Positions 25,916 through 33,874 of a DNA stretch of 42,592 bases are shown piece after piece. This DNA comes from Pseudomonas viridiflava (lineage in GTDB: Bacteria > Pseudomonadota > Gammaproteobacteria > Pseudomonadales > Pseudomonadaceae), in contig NZ_UTKY01000027.1 of NCBI RefSeq assembly GCF_900583165.1, positions 1 to 42,592 of the forward strand, given 5' to 3'. The number at the start of each line of letters is the position of its first letter. Position 1 is the stretch's first letter. The position numbers and the translations under genes are program-made. Below the pieces are notes generated by a model. It was not told the DNA's origin. It was given only the letters and a program-made list of their open reading frames with translations, and did no database searches.

Positions 25916-27127
25916 ATGTCGACCCTCACCGCGTCACCCGCTGCTGCAACCAGTACGCCCCAGACAAGCCCCTTGGTCATGCGCGTCCTCGGCGCCTGCG
26001 CCCTGGCACATTTGATCAACGACCTGATCCAGGCCGTGCTGCCGTCGATCTACCCGATGCTCAAGGCTAACTACGGTCTGAGTTTTGCCCAGGTGGGCCT
26101 TATTACCCTGACGTTCCAACTGACCGCATCGCTGCTACAACCGTGGATCGGCTACCACACCGACCGTCATCCCAAGCCGTGGCTGCTGCCAGCGGGCATG
26201 GTGTGCACCTTGATCGGCATATTGATGTTGGCGTTTGTCGGCAGCTTCCCGATGATCCTGTTGGCAGCCGGTTTGGTGGGCGTGGGCTCCTCGACCTTCC
26301 ACCCGGAAACCTCCCGCGTGGCGCGCCTGGCCTCCGGTGGTCGCTTTGGCCTGGCGCAATCGACCTTTCAGGTTGGCGGCAACACCGGCAGCGCCTTCGG
26401 CCCGTTACTCGCGGCGGCGATCATCATTCCCTACGGCCAGGGCCATATCGCGTGGTTCGGCCTGTTTGCGGTGTTCGCGATCATGGTGCTCTACGGCCTG
26501 AGCCGCTGGTACCGCAACCACCTCAACCTGTTCAAGCTCAAGCAAGGCAGCAAGGCGACCCACGGTTTGTCCAAAGGCCGCGTGACCTTTGCCCTGGTGG
26601 TGTTGGCGGTATTGGTGTTTTCCAAGTACTTCTACATGACCAGCCTGACCAGCTATTTCACCTTTTACCTGATTGAAAAATTCCACCTCTCGGTGGCCAG
26701 TTCGCAGATGTACCTGTTCCTGTTCCTTGGCGCTGTGGCCGTCGGCACCTTCGCGGGTGGCCCGATTGGCGACAGGATCGGGCGCAAGAAGGTCATCTGG
26801 TTCTCCATACTCGGTGCTGCGCCCTTCACCCTGGCCCTGCCCTACGTCGACCTGTTCTGGACCGCGGTGTTGAGCGTGCTGATCGGTTTTATCCTGTCGT
26901 CGGCGTTCTCGGCCATTGTGGTATTTGCCCAGGAGCTGGTGCCGGGCAATGTGGGCATGATCGCCGGGATTTTCTTCGGCCTGATGTTCGGCTTTGGCGG
27001 GATTGGCGCGGCGTTGCTGGGTTTGCTCGCCGATAATCACGGCATTGAGTACGTGTACCAGCTGTGTTCGTTCTTGCCGTTGGTGGGCATCCTGACGATA
27101 TTGCTGCCGTCGACCAAGGGCGTCTGA
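25916..27127 (+). CDS. fsr: Fsr-type MFS efflux transporter
   Basis: This 403-residue, twelve-helix major facilitator matches Fsr, the fosmidomycin resistance exporter (LAHLINDLIQAVLPSIYPML, GVGSSTFHPETSRVARLASG, GLAQSTFQVGGNTGSAFGPL). The HPE motif in helix 4 is typical of this group. It should export small drugs or toxic metabolites with proton antiport; the natural substrate is not known. It is a single-gene unit controlled presumably by the divergent AraC regulator. Confidence 0.92.
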   Translation: MSTLTASPAAATSTPQTSPLVMRVLGACALAHLINDLIQAVLPSIYPMLKANYGLSFAQVGLITLTFQLTASLLQPWIGYHTDRHPKPWLLPAGMVCTLIGILMLAFVGSFPMILLAAGLVGVGSSTFHPETSRVARLASGGRFGLAQSTFQVGGNTGSAFGPLLAAAIIIPYGQGHIAWFGLFAVFAIMVLYGLSRWYRNHLNLFKLKQGSKATHGLSKGRVTFALVVLAVLVFSKYFYMTSLTSYFTFYLIEKFHLSVASSQMYLFLFLGAVAVGTFAGGPIGDRIGRKKVIWFSILGAAPFTLALPYVDLFWTAVLSVLIGFILSSAFSAIVVFAQELVPGNVGMIAGIFFGLMFGFGGIGAALLGLLADNHGIEYVYQLCSFLPLVGILTILLPSTKGV

Positions 27128-27142
27128 CTGCACTCCCCCGAT

Positions 27143-27164
27143 GGGAACGGGCTTGCTCGTTCCC
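27143..27164 (+). terminator. Possible terminator after fsr
   Basis: GGGAACG pairs with CGTTCCC around GGCTTGCT, 15 bases after the fsr stop; only CGCTTT follows. It looks like a degenerate REP used as a transcription end. Confidence 0.5.
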
Positions 27165-27283
27165 CGCTTTCTAAAGCTCATAAGTTGCGCCTGTTCAGCG
27201 TGTGACACACCAATTCATGCTTAAATCCTTGTTTGGCAGCCTCGCGAGCGTTTTGCTCGTCGCCCCTCAAGGACTTCCCTCTC

Positions 27284-28414
27284 ATGCGCCTGCCAGATTT
27301 CATCCTCCACAACCTCGAGCCGATCCTGCAGGCCTGGGAAGATTTCGCTCGCACGATCCAGACCCCCGGCGCCGACTTGGACCGCGAGGGGCTACGCGAC
27401 CATGCGGAACAGATGCTGCGCGCCATTGTGCTTGACCTGCGCACGACCCAGACCGCGCAGGAACAAATTGACAAGGCTCAGGGGCTGGCACCGCAGCACG
27501 ACGACGAGACGCCCGCCGAAACCCACGCGGTGACTCGCTTGATGGCCGGGTTTTCGATTGACCAGATGGTCTCGGAATATCGCGCACTGCGCGCCAGTGT
27601 GCTCAGCCAGTGGCTGGTTCAGATCAAACACGGCACCCCGCTTGAAGTCGACGACATGAATCGCTTCCACGAAGCCATCGATCAAGCCCTGGCTGAGTCG
27701 ATCGCCAGTTATTCGCGTGCGGTCGAAGCCTCGCGCAATGTGTTCCTGGGCATCCTCGGGCACGATCTACGCACGCCCCTGGGCGCGATTTTGCTGGGCG
27801 CCGACATGCTTAGGCGGTCTGACAACGTGGGCGAGCGCGGCACGCGGGTGGCCACACAGATCTACACCAGCGTCCAACGCGCCAGCAAAATCGTCGGCGA
27901 CCTGCTCGACTTGACGCGCTGCCAGATGGGCCCGGGCATACCGGTGAAACGCGTTGCCGTTGACCTGGCGCCGATCTGCGAGCGTATCGTCGAAGAAATC
28001 CAGGCCTTTCACCCTGAAGCAACCATCATCTTCGAAGCCAAGAGCCCGGCCCGTGGCCTCTTTGACAGCTCGCGCATGGAACAAGTGTTTTCCAACATCA
28101 TCAGCAATGCCGTGCATCACGGCGCTGCCCGGTCCCCGATCCAGGTCGAACTGTCGGCAACCGCTGAGGCATTGGTGTTCACCGTGCACAATCACGGCGA
28201 GCCCATCGCGGCCGACGTGCTGCCTTTTATCTTCAACCCCATGGGGCGCTTTTCCCAGCGCTCGGTGATTGAGCATGGCCCAACCGCAGGCCTGGGCCTG
28301 GGCTTGTTTATTGCCTCGGAGATTGTGTCATCGCATCAAGGTTTGATCGAAGTCGAGTCTGCGGAGAAGACCGGCACAGTGTTCCGCGTAAGCGTGCCGT
28401 TGGGCACCGCATAA
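27284..28414 (+). CDS. Orphan sensor histidine kinase
   Basis: This 376-residue soluble kinase has no membrane segment. The N-terminal 140 residues are helical and resemble an RsbRD-type four-helix sensor (HAVTRLMAGFSIDQMVSEYR). The HisKA box is GILGHDLRTPLGAI with the phosphorylated His at 160. The ATPase domain shows an N-box (QVFSNIISNAVHHG), a modified G1 box (VHNHGEPI rather than DxGxGI) and GLGLGLFIASEIV. AAGGA about ten bases upstream supports ATG 27284. No response regulator is adjacent; the nearest downstream gene is a diguanylate cyclase in the same direction, 87 bases away. Confidence 0.9.
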   Translation: MRLPDFILHNLEPILQAWEDFARTIQTPGADLDREGLRDHAEQMLRAIVLDLRTTQTAQEQIDKAQGLAPQHDDETPAETHAVTRLMAGFSIDQMVSEYRALRASVLSQWLVQIKHGTPLEVDDMNRFHEAIDQALAESIASYSRAVEASRNVFLGILGHDLRTPLGAILLGADMLRRSDNVGERGTRVATQIYTSVQRASKIVGDLLDLTRCQMGPGIPVKRVAVDLAPICERIVEEIQAFHPEATIIFEAKSPARGLFDSSRMEQVFSNIISNAVHHGAARSPIQVELSATAEALVFTVHNHGEPIAADVLPFIFNPMGRFSQRSVIEHGPTAGLGLGLFIASEIVSSHQGLIEVESAEKTGTVFRVSVPLGTA

Positions 28415-28501
28415 AGACAAAGATAGCCGTTCGCCAGTAAGGCTCCGAAAACCCCTCGCGAACGCTTACAATCGCGGTTTTCAACGCATACCTGGCAGCA
28501 C

Positions 28502-29668
28502 ATGACGCTCGACCCTCCTACGATTCTGGCCCTCACCGTGGCCCTGGCCGCCGCTGCGGCCCTATACCTGGCCATTGAATGGCGCAGCGTGCGCGAACCA
28601 TCGCTGCTCTTTTGGAGCGCCGGCTTCGCCACGATCACCGTCGGTTCAACCCTGGCCCTGCTGCGCATCAACGGCTTTATGATGATCGGCATCTGGTTTG
28701 CCAACGGCTTGCTGGTGACGGCCCACTTTCTGTTTTTGCTCGGCGTGGCCAGGTTTACCCAGGTGCGTGTGTCGTGGCTGTGGTCCCTGATGGTGGTGAT
28801 CTGGTTTGGCATGCTGATGTTGCCGGTCGATCAGTCATGGTCCAAAGCCATGCTGAGCGTGCAATCGTTGCTGGTGGCGCTGCCCACCCTGCGGGCGAGC
28901 TTCCTGCTGCGGCCCCATGGCAGATCCTTGAGCATCGGTGCGGTGCAATTGCGCTATGTGCTGCTGTTCCACGGCTCGTTTTATGTAGCCAAGGCGGTGT
29001 CGGTAATGATCCCCGGCACGTTGATCGACCTGGCGTCGTTCAAGGGCGAGATCATCCAGGTTTCCCTCGTGGAGGGCGCGATGGCGATCATGCTGATTGC
29101 CCTGTCGATGACGGGCTCCGAACGCTACCGCCGTGAACAACAGATCGCCCGCCTCGCTGCCCGCGACCCGCTCACCACGCTCTACAACCGCCGCGCCCTG
29201 GACCTGCGCGCACCGCGCCTGTTGGCCCAGGTGTCCCCGGCGCAACCGGGTGCACTGTTGCTCATCGATATCGACAACTTCAAGTTAGTCAACGACCTGT
29301 TCGGCCACACCGCCGGCGACCGCCTGCTGATCGCGCTGAGCGAGATGATCCGCGCCGTGGTGCCCCGTGGCGCGCTGGCGGCACGCCTGGGGGGTGATGA
29401 GTTTGTGATCCTGCTCAACAGTGCCTCGACCGAACAGATCGTCGAGCTGGGCAGCGGCCTGCGCGAGCAATTTTCTCAACTCGCCGCGCACACTTTTGCG
29501 ACCCCGGCGCCGGTGACGTTAAGCATCGGCGCGAATCTGTTCGACCAGCCGCCAGCGAGCCTGACGGCCTTGATCGAGCAAGGCGACACCACGCTGTATG
29601 AAACCAAGCGCAGTGGGCGCGACAGTATTCGGTTGGTGGATCGCACCGGCGCCAACACCTACGACTAA
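28502..29668 (+). CDS. Membrane diguanylate cyclase
   Basis: This 388-residue protein has about six N-terminal membrane helices (residues 7-205) followed by a GGDEF domain with the motif intact at 297-301 (ARLGGDEFVILL) and the substrate-binding IDIDNFKLVND. It should make c-di-GMP from two GTP. The position of the RxxD inhibitory site reads RGAL, so product inhibition through that site is probably absent. Its stop overlaps the convergent oxidoreductase gene by four bases. The membrane part resembles an uncharacterised MASE-like sensor. Confidence 0.92.
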   Translation: MTLDPPTILALTVALAAAAALYLAIEWRSVREPSLLFWSAGFATITVGSTLALLRINGFMMIGIWFANGLLVTAHFLFLLGVARFTQVRVSWLWSLMVVIWFGMLMLPVDQSWSKAMLSVQSLLVALPTLRASFLLRPHGRSLSIGAVQLRYVLLFHGSFYVAKAVSVMIPGTLIDLASFKGEIIQVSLVEGAMAIMLIALSMTGSERYRREQQIARLAARDPLTTLYNRRALDLRAPRLLAQVSPAQPGALLLIDIDNFKLVNDLFGHTAGDRLLIALSEMIRAVVPRGALAARLGGDEFVILLNSASTEQIVELGSGLREQFSQLAAHTFATPAPVTLSIGANLFDQPPASLTALIEQGDTTLYETKRSGRDSIRLVDRTGANTYD

Positions 29669-30669
29669 ACGTCGTAATCAACCGCCACACTGCGCCCGGT
29701 CTTCACCGACGCCAATGCACAATCCGCCAGATGCAAGGCATACAGCCCGTCGCGCACGCTGGTGGGCAGCGGCTGGCTGTTGTTAAGCGCATCAATGAAT
29801 TGGCTCAGCTCATTCCGATAGGCATCGGCGTAACGCTCCAGGAAGAAATGCTGCAACGGTTCCAGCGCTTCGGTGTGCTCGGCGCTCCAGTGGCGCAAGG
29901 TGCTGGGACGGTGGTTGTCGGTAAGCAACACGCCATTGGCCCCAGACACCTCCACCCGCTGATCATAGCCATATACCGCCTGGCGGCAGCAGTTGATATG
30001 GCACTGCTTGCCGGACGCCGTGCGCAGCAACACCATCACGCTGTCGTAGTCGTCGATGTCGGCCAGGCTGGGGTCGACCAGGCGGCTGGCAATCGCGCTG
30101 ACTTCTACAGGCTCTTCGCCGAGCAGGTGGCGGGCGGTGTCGAAGTCGTGGATGGTCATGTCGCGCAGGATGCCGCCGGAGTGCTTCAGGTAATCACGCG
30201 GCGCCAGGCCGGGGTCGCGACTGGTGATGATGACTTGGCGCACGGCGCCGATCTGCCCGGCATCGAGGGCCTGGCGCAGGCGCAGCATGTCGGGGTCGAA
30301 GCGGCGGTTGAAACCGAGCATCACCTTGCCGCCCTGGCGTTCGACCGCCTTGGCGGCGCTACGGGCCTTGGCGATGTCGAGGTCGATGGGTTTTTCACAC
30401 AGCACGGCCTTACCTGCTGCCACTGCGGTCAACAGCAAATCGATGTGGGTGTCAGTGGGTGTCCCGATCACCACGGCGTCGATGTCGTTGCGCGTCAGTA
30501 CGGCGGCGCAATCGTAGGCGGCTTCACACCCCAGTTGGGCACTCAGTGCATCGACGCCTTCGCGCCAGGGGTCGGCCACCAGCACCAGCGTGGCGTTGGG
30601 GTGGGCGGCGACGTTGGCAGCATGGATCTTGGCGATGCGCCCGGCACCCAGAACGGCAATTCGTAGCAT
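29665..30669 (-). CDS. Gfo/Idh/MocA oxidoreductase, inositol dehydrogenase-like
   Basis: This 334-residue NAD-dependent oxidoreductase resembles IolG (inositol 2-dehydrogenase). It has the Rossmann motif AVLGAGRIAKIHAANV, the catalytic lysine in CEKPIDLD, and the Asp/His pair in GGILRDMTIHDFDTARHLL. The family oxidises a ring or sugar hydroxyl to a ketone. AGGAG on the minus strand supports ATG 30669, far downstream of the first in-frame start. It follows the LacI-family gene in the same direction by 35 bases and belongs with the SDR/PhyH/binding-protein genes across the divergent promoter. Substrate could be inositol or another polyol. Confidence 0.9.
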   Translation of the reverse strand: MLRIAVLGAGRIAKIHAANVAAHPNATLVLVADPWREGVDALSAQLGCEAAYDCAAVLTRNDIDAVVIGTPTDTHIDLLLTAVAAGKAVLCEKPIDLDIAKARSAAKAVERQGGKVMLGFNRRFDPDMLRLRQALDAGQIGAVRQVIITSRDPGLAPRDYLKHSGGILRDMTIHDFDTARHLLGEEPVEVSAIASRLVDPSLADIDDYDSVMVLLRTASGKQCHINCCRQAVYGYDQRVEVSGANGVLLTDNHRPSTLRHWSAEHTEALEPLQHFFLERYADAYRNELSQFIDALNNSQPLPTSVRDGLYALHLADCALASVKTGRSVAVDYDV

Positions 30670-30684
30670 GGTGAAAACTCCTGA

Positions 30685-30694
30685 TGTTGTTATT
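30685..30694 (-). promoter_or_regulatory. Hfq/Crc-type CA motif, oxidoreductase gene
   Basis: AATAACAACA on the minus strand contains AAnAAnAA and lies just before the AGGAG of the oxidoreductase gene. Hfq-Crc binding at such sites blocks translation during growth on preferred carbon sources. Confidence 0.55.
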
Positions 30695-30704
30695 GGGGGG
30701 AGAT

Positions 30705-31730
30705 TCAGTCCGGCAGATTGAAGGGCGTGACGATCTGCACCTGCGACGGCGCAATCGGCCCGGTCTTCCACAGCCGGTGGTACTGCAGGATGTGCAGGAA
30801 TACGTGGCGTGCATCGATCTGCAGGTTGTGGTCGATGATCGCGGCGACTTTTTCTTCGCGCAGCAACTGGCGGTTTTCTTCGTCGAGGTCGTGGCCGATA
30901 AACGCTTCCAACGGGCGGTCGAGGGCGGCGAAGGCGTCGACGATTGCACGGTTGCCGCCACCAACGCTGTACACCGCCTTGAGCTCGGGATGTTGTTTAA
31001 GCGCTTGGGTGACGCGTTCGAAGGTGCGGTCGTACACCCCGTAACCGCCGCTGATATCCAGCACCCGTAAGTGCGGCGCCCGCCCCCGCAGCCAGGCGCG
31101 AAAGCCCATTTCGCGTTCTTCTTCGCCACGGAACAGTTCGCTGCCGATCACCACTGCCACGTCTTGGGGTTGGGCGGGCAACCAACGCGACATCAGGTAG
31201 GCGGCGGTCTGCCCGGCGGTGCGGTTGTCCATGCCGACATAGCCGATGCGCTCGCTTTGCGGCAGGTCGGTCACCAAGGTCACTACCGGGATACCCGCTG
31301 CAATCAATTGCTTGACGGCCTGGTTGACGGCCGGCTCGTCAGCCGCCTTGAGCACCACGCCTTGGCTGCCAGTCTCGAGACAGCGCAGCAACTGATCATG
31401 CATCGCCTGGGGCGCGATTTCTTCGAACAGGTGAAAGCGCGGGGCAATGCGGAACGGCGCCAGACTGGCAAGTTGCGCAACGATTGCCGCCTGCACCGCC
31501 GCGCTAAAGCGCTTGGGCGTGTGCATGATCACATCAACATGAAACGTGCGCCCCACCGCCAGGCCGTTTTTCTCCTGGGATTCCAGCTCATCTAGCGCCT
31601 GCTCAATGCGTCGCCGCGTCTGCGCATGCACGCTGCCGCGCTGGTGCAGTACGCGGTCAACCGTGGCTTTGCTGACCCCGGCCTGGGTGGCGAGTTGTTT
31701 GATCGAGAAGTTTTTTGCGCGTTCGAGCAT
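30705..31730 (-). CDS. LacI-family transcriptional regulator
   Basis: This 341-residue regulator has an N-terminal LacI helix-turn-helix and hinge (SIKQLATQAGVSKATVDRVL) and a periplasmic-binding-protein-like sugar sensor (FHVDVIMHTPKRFSAAV, VVLKAADEPAV, GYVGMDNRTAGQTAAYLM). It is divergent from the SDR-PhyH-binding protein unit and upstream of the oxidoreductase, so it is the obvious local repressor, with the pathway sugar as inducer. The inducer-binding domain matches the type of ligand bound by the periplasmic protein encoded nearby. Confidence 0.92.
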   Translation of the reverse strand: MLERAKNFSIKQLATQAGVSKATVDRVLHQRGSVHAQTRRRIEQALDELESQEKNGLAVGRTFHVDVIMHTPKRFSAAVQAAIVAQLASLAPFRIAPRFHLFEEIAPQAMHDQLLRCLETGSQGVVLKAADEPAVNQAVKQLIAAGIPVVTLVTDLPQSERIGYVGMDNRTAGQTAAYLMSRWLPAQPQDVAVVIGSELFRGEEEREMGFRAWLRGRAPHLRVLDISGGYGVYDRTFERVTQALKQHPELKAVYSVGGGNRAIVDAFAALDRPLEAFIGHDLDEENRQLLREEKVAAIIDHNLQIDARHVFLHILQYHRLWKTGPIAPSQVQIVTPFNLPD

Positions 31731-31771
31731 GCCATTCGCCTGAGGTGTTTTTGAGGTGTTATTTGGGCGTT

Positions 31772-31821
31772 ACTGAGGTTTGGCAATGCTAGTCTCAGTT
31801 TTGCCCGGCGTCGAGCCGGGC
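31772..31821. promoter_or_regulatory. Inverted repeats between lacI gene and SDR
   Basis: Three nested palindromes lie in the divergent gap: ACTGAG/CTCAGT (31772-31777, 31794-31799), GGCAA/TTGCC (31782-31805), and a 7-bp hairpin GCCCGGC/GCCGGGC (31803-31821). One of the first two may be the LacI-family operator; the hairpin would lie in the 5' UTR of the SDR gene. None matches a consensus I can name. Confidence 0.4.
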
Positions 31822-31825
31822 CATG

Positions 31826-31839
31826 AACAACAACAAGAA
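31826..31839 (+). promoter_or_regulatory. Hfq/Crc-type CA motif, SDR gene
   Basis: AACAACAACAAGAA is a near-ideal AAnAAnAA repeat, directly before the SDR ribosome binding site (CAGGAG, ATG 31854). Confidence 0.7.
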
Positions 31840-31853
31840 TTCAGGAGAACTGC

Positions 31854-32699
31854 ATGCCTCACACCGATCTCGCCACCTCATTCAGCGGCCAATATTTTGT
31901 CGTCACCGGCAGCACCCAGGGCCTGGGCGCGGCGGTAGCCCACACCTTGGCGCAGCGTGGCGCGGCCGGGCTGATCATCTGCGGGCGACGCCGCGCCCAG
32001 GGCGAAGAGCAGGTACGGCAATTGGCGCAGTTGGACTGCCAGGCATTTTTTGTCGAGGCCGACTTGGAAAAGGTCGAGGATTGCCAAGCAATCATCAACG
32101 CGGCGCGCACGCACTTTGGCACCTTGCACGGGCTGGTGAACTGCGCGGGCATGTCGGACCGCGGCACCATCCTCGACACCTCGCCGGAGCTGTTCGAGCG
32201 CCTGTTTGCAGTGAACGTGCGGGCGCCGTTCTTTCTGATGCAGGAAGCCTTGAAGCTGATGATCGGCCAAGGGGTAGAAGGCGCGGTGGTGAATATCCAG
32301 AGCGTTACCGGGCATGGCGGCCAATCATTCCTGAGCGCGTACGCGGCGTCCAAGGGCGCGCTGGCGATCCTCACCAAGAACGTGGCGTTCAGTGCGCTGC
32401 GCAACCGCATCCGTGTCAACGGCTTGAATATCGGTTGGATGGACACACCCCACGAAGATGATATCCAGCGTCAGTACCACGGTGCCCAGGATGGCTGGCT
32501 GGAAACAGCCGAGGCAGCGCAGCCGTTCGGGCGCCTGCTCAAGCCTGAAGAAGTGGCGCGCAGCGTGGCGTTTTTGCTGTCCAGTGAGTCGGGGATGATG
32601 ACCGGCTCGGTGATCGACCTGGAGCAAGGCGTGGTCGGCTGCACCGACGGCGGCAGCCCGCAACCGCATCAGGCGCTGGGCCTGCCGGGAGGTGTGTGA
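31854..32699 (+). CDS. Short-chain dehydrogenase/reductase
   Basis: This 281-residue classical SDR has the cofactor motif TGSTQGLGAAV, NCAG in place of NNAG, the catalytic serine in NIQSVTG and YAASK with the catalytic Tyr/Lys. It probably oxidises or reduces a sugar, polyol or lactone hydroxyl with NAD(P)H. CAGGAG precedes the ATG. It is the first gene of a three-gene unit; its stop overlaps the PhyH gene start by one base (TGATG), indicating translational coupling. The last 20 residues form a Gly/Pro-rich tail beyond the usual SDR end. Confidence 0.92.
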   Translation: MPHTDLATSFSGQYFVVTGSTQGLGAAVAHTLAQRGAAGLIICGRRRAQGEEQVRQLAQLDCQAFFVEADLEKVEDCQAIINAARTHFGTLHGLVNCAGMSDRGTILDTSPELFERLFAVNVRAPFFLMQEALKLMIGQGVEGAVVNIQSVTGHGGQSFLSAYAASKGALAILTKNVAFSALRNRIRVNGLNIGWMDTPHEDDIQRQYHGAQDGWLETAEAAQPFGRLLKPEEVARSVAFLLSSESGMMTGSVIDLEQGVVGCTDGGSPQPHQALGLPGGV

Positions 32700-33832
32700 T
32701 GTCGGCGTTCGTCACCAGCGCCGCCGTGCAGTTGGCGGATTTCAGCCGGATCTGCGCACAACAGGCCAGTGCCGAGACGTATCCGCTGTGCGCCGAAGTG
32801 GTCAGCAATGTGCCGATCTATCAGGCCCACACCCTGCGCAACAGCGACCGTCCTACCGTGATGAACGAGCTGCACCGCCTGTTCCGCGATGGGCCAGGGG
32901 TGATGGTGGTACGCCGCGCCTATGAAGACCTGGAGGTGGTGGACCGCCACAGCCAGGTGTTCGACGCGATTTTTGCCAATGAGGCAGCGCAAGGGGTGGC
33001 CGCCGACCACTTTGCCAAGGCCGGCAGTAACGGGCGTATTTGGAATTCATTGCAAAAAGCGGCATTGCAGTCGCCGGAGTCCTTTGTCGAGTACTACGCC
33101 AACCCGTTGCTGGGGCTGATTGCCGAGGCTTGGCTGGGGCCAAGCTATCAGGTGACCGCCCAGGTGAATGTGGTGCACCCCGGCGGCCAGGCGCAGCAGC
33201 CGCACCGCGACTACCATCTTGGCTTCCAGACAGATGACGTGGTGGAGCGCTTTCCCCTGCCCTTGCACCTGTTGTCCCAGTACCTGACGTTGCAGGGCGC
33301 GGTGGCCCATTCGGATATGCCGCTGGAAACCGGCCCCACTCAGTTGCTGCCGTTTTCCCAACAATATGCCCTGGGTTATCTGGCCTGGCGGCGTGAGGAA
33401 TTCATCGAATACTTCCAGCAAAACGCCGTGCAGTTGCCACTCAATAAAGGCGACTTGCTGTTCTTTAACCCGGCGCTGTTCCACGCCGCCGGCACTAACC
33501 GCACGCCAGACCGCCAGCGCATGGCCAACCTGCTGCAAATCTCATCGGCATTCGGCAAACCCATGGAGGCCTTGGATCGCGACCGCATGATGCTGGCGAT
33601 CTACCCCGCCCTGCTGGCCAATACGGCGCTGGACGCCCAAGCCGTGGACGCCGTAATCGGCTGTACGGCCGACGGCTACTCCTTCCCCACCAACCTCGAT
33701 ACCGACCCGCCCTTGAAGGGGCTGGCCCCGCAAACCGGCCAGCAACTGATGGCGCAGGCCCTCGACGAACGCTGGTCACTGCCGGACTTTGCCGCGGCGG
33801 TCGAGCAGATGCGAGCCAAACGCCAAGCGTGA
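32699..33832 (+). CDS. PhyH-family Fe(II)/2-oxoglutarate dioxygenase
   Basis: This 377-residue protein is in the phytanoyl-CoA dioxygenase (PhyH) superfamily. Iron ligands are visible: HxD in PHRDYH (H169, D171) and the distal H262 in NPALFHAAGTNRT, with arginines 6-12 residues later for 2-oxoglutarate. Such enzymes hydroxylate or cleave small molecules using O2 and 2-oxoglutarate. Its coupling to an SDR and co-location with a sugar-binding protein suggest it acts on a sugar, cyclitol or sugar ether rather than a lipid, but that is inference. ATG 32699 overlaps the SDR stop; a GTG one codon earlier is less likely. Confidence 0.88.
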   Translation: MSAFVTSAAVQLADFSRICAQQASAETYPLCAEVVSNVPIYQAHTLRNSDRPTVMNELHRLFRDGPGVMVVRRAYEDLEVVDRHSQVFDAIFANEAAQGVAADHFAKAGSNGRIWNSLQKAALQSPESFVEYYANPLLGLIAEAWLGPSYQVTAQVNVVHPGGQAQQPHRDYHLGFQTDDVVERFPLPLHLLSQYLTLQGAVAHSDMPLETGPTQLLPFSQQYALGYLAWRREEFIEYFQQNAVQLPLNKGDLLFFNPALFHAAGTNRTPDRQRMANLLQISSAFGKPMEALDRDRMMLAIYPALLANTALDAQAVDAVIGCTADGYSFPTNLDTDPPLKGLAPQTGQQLMAQALDERWSLPDFAAAVEQMRAKRQA

Positions 33833-33845
33833 ACCACCCTGCTTT

Positions 33846-33862
33846 AACAACAACAAAAATAA
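33846..33862 (+). promoter_or_regulatory. Hfq/Crc-type CA motif, binding-protein gene
   Basis: AACAACAACAAAAATAA lies between the PhyH stop and the CGGAG before the binding-protein ATG. It carries overlapping AAnAAnAA units. Confidence 0.7.
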
Positions 33863-33874
33863 CGGAGCACAACC

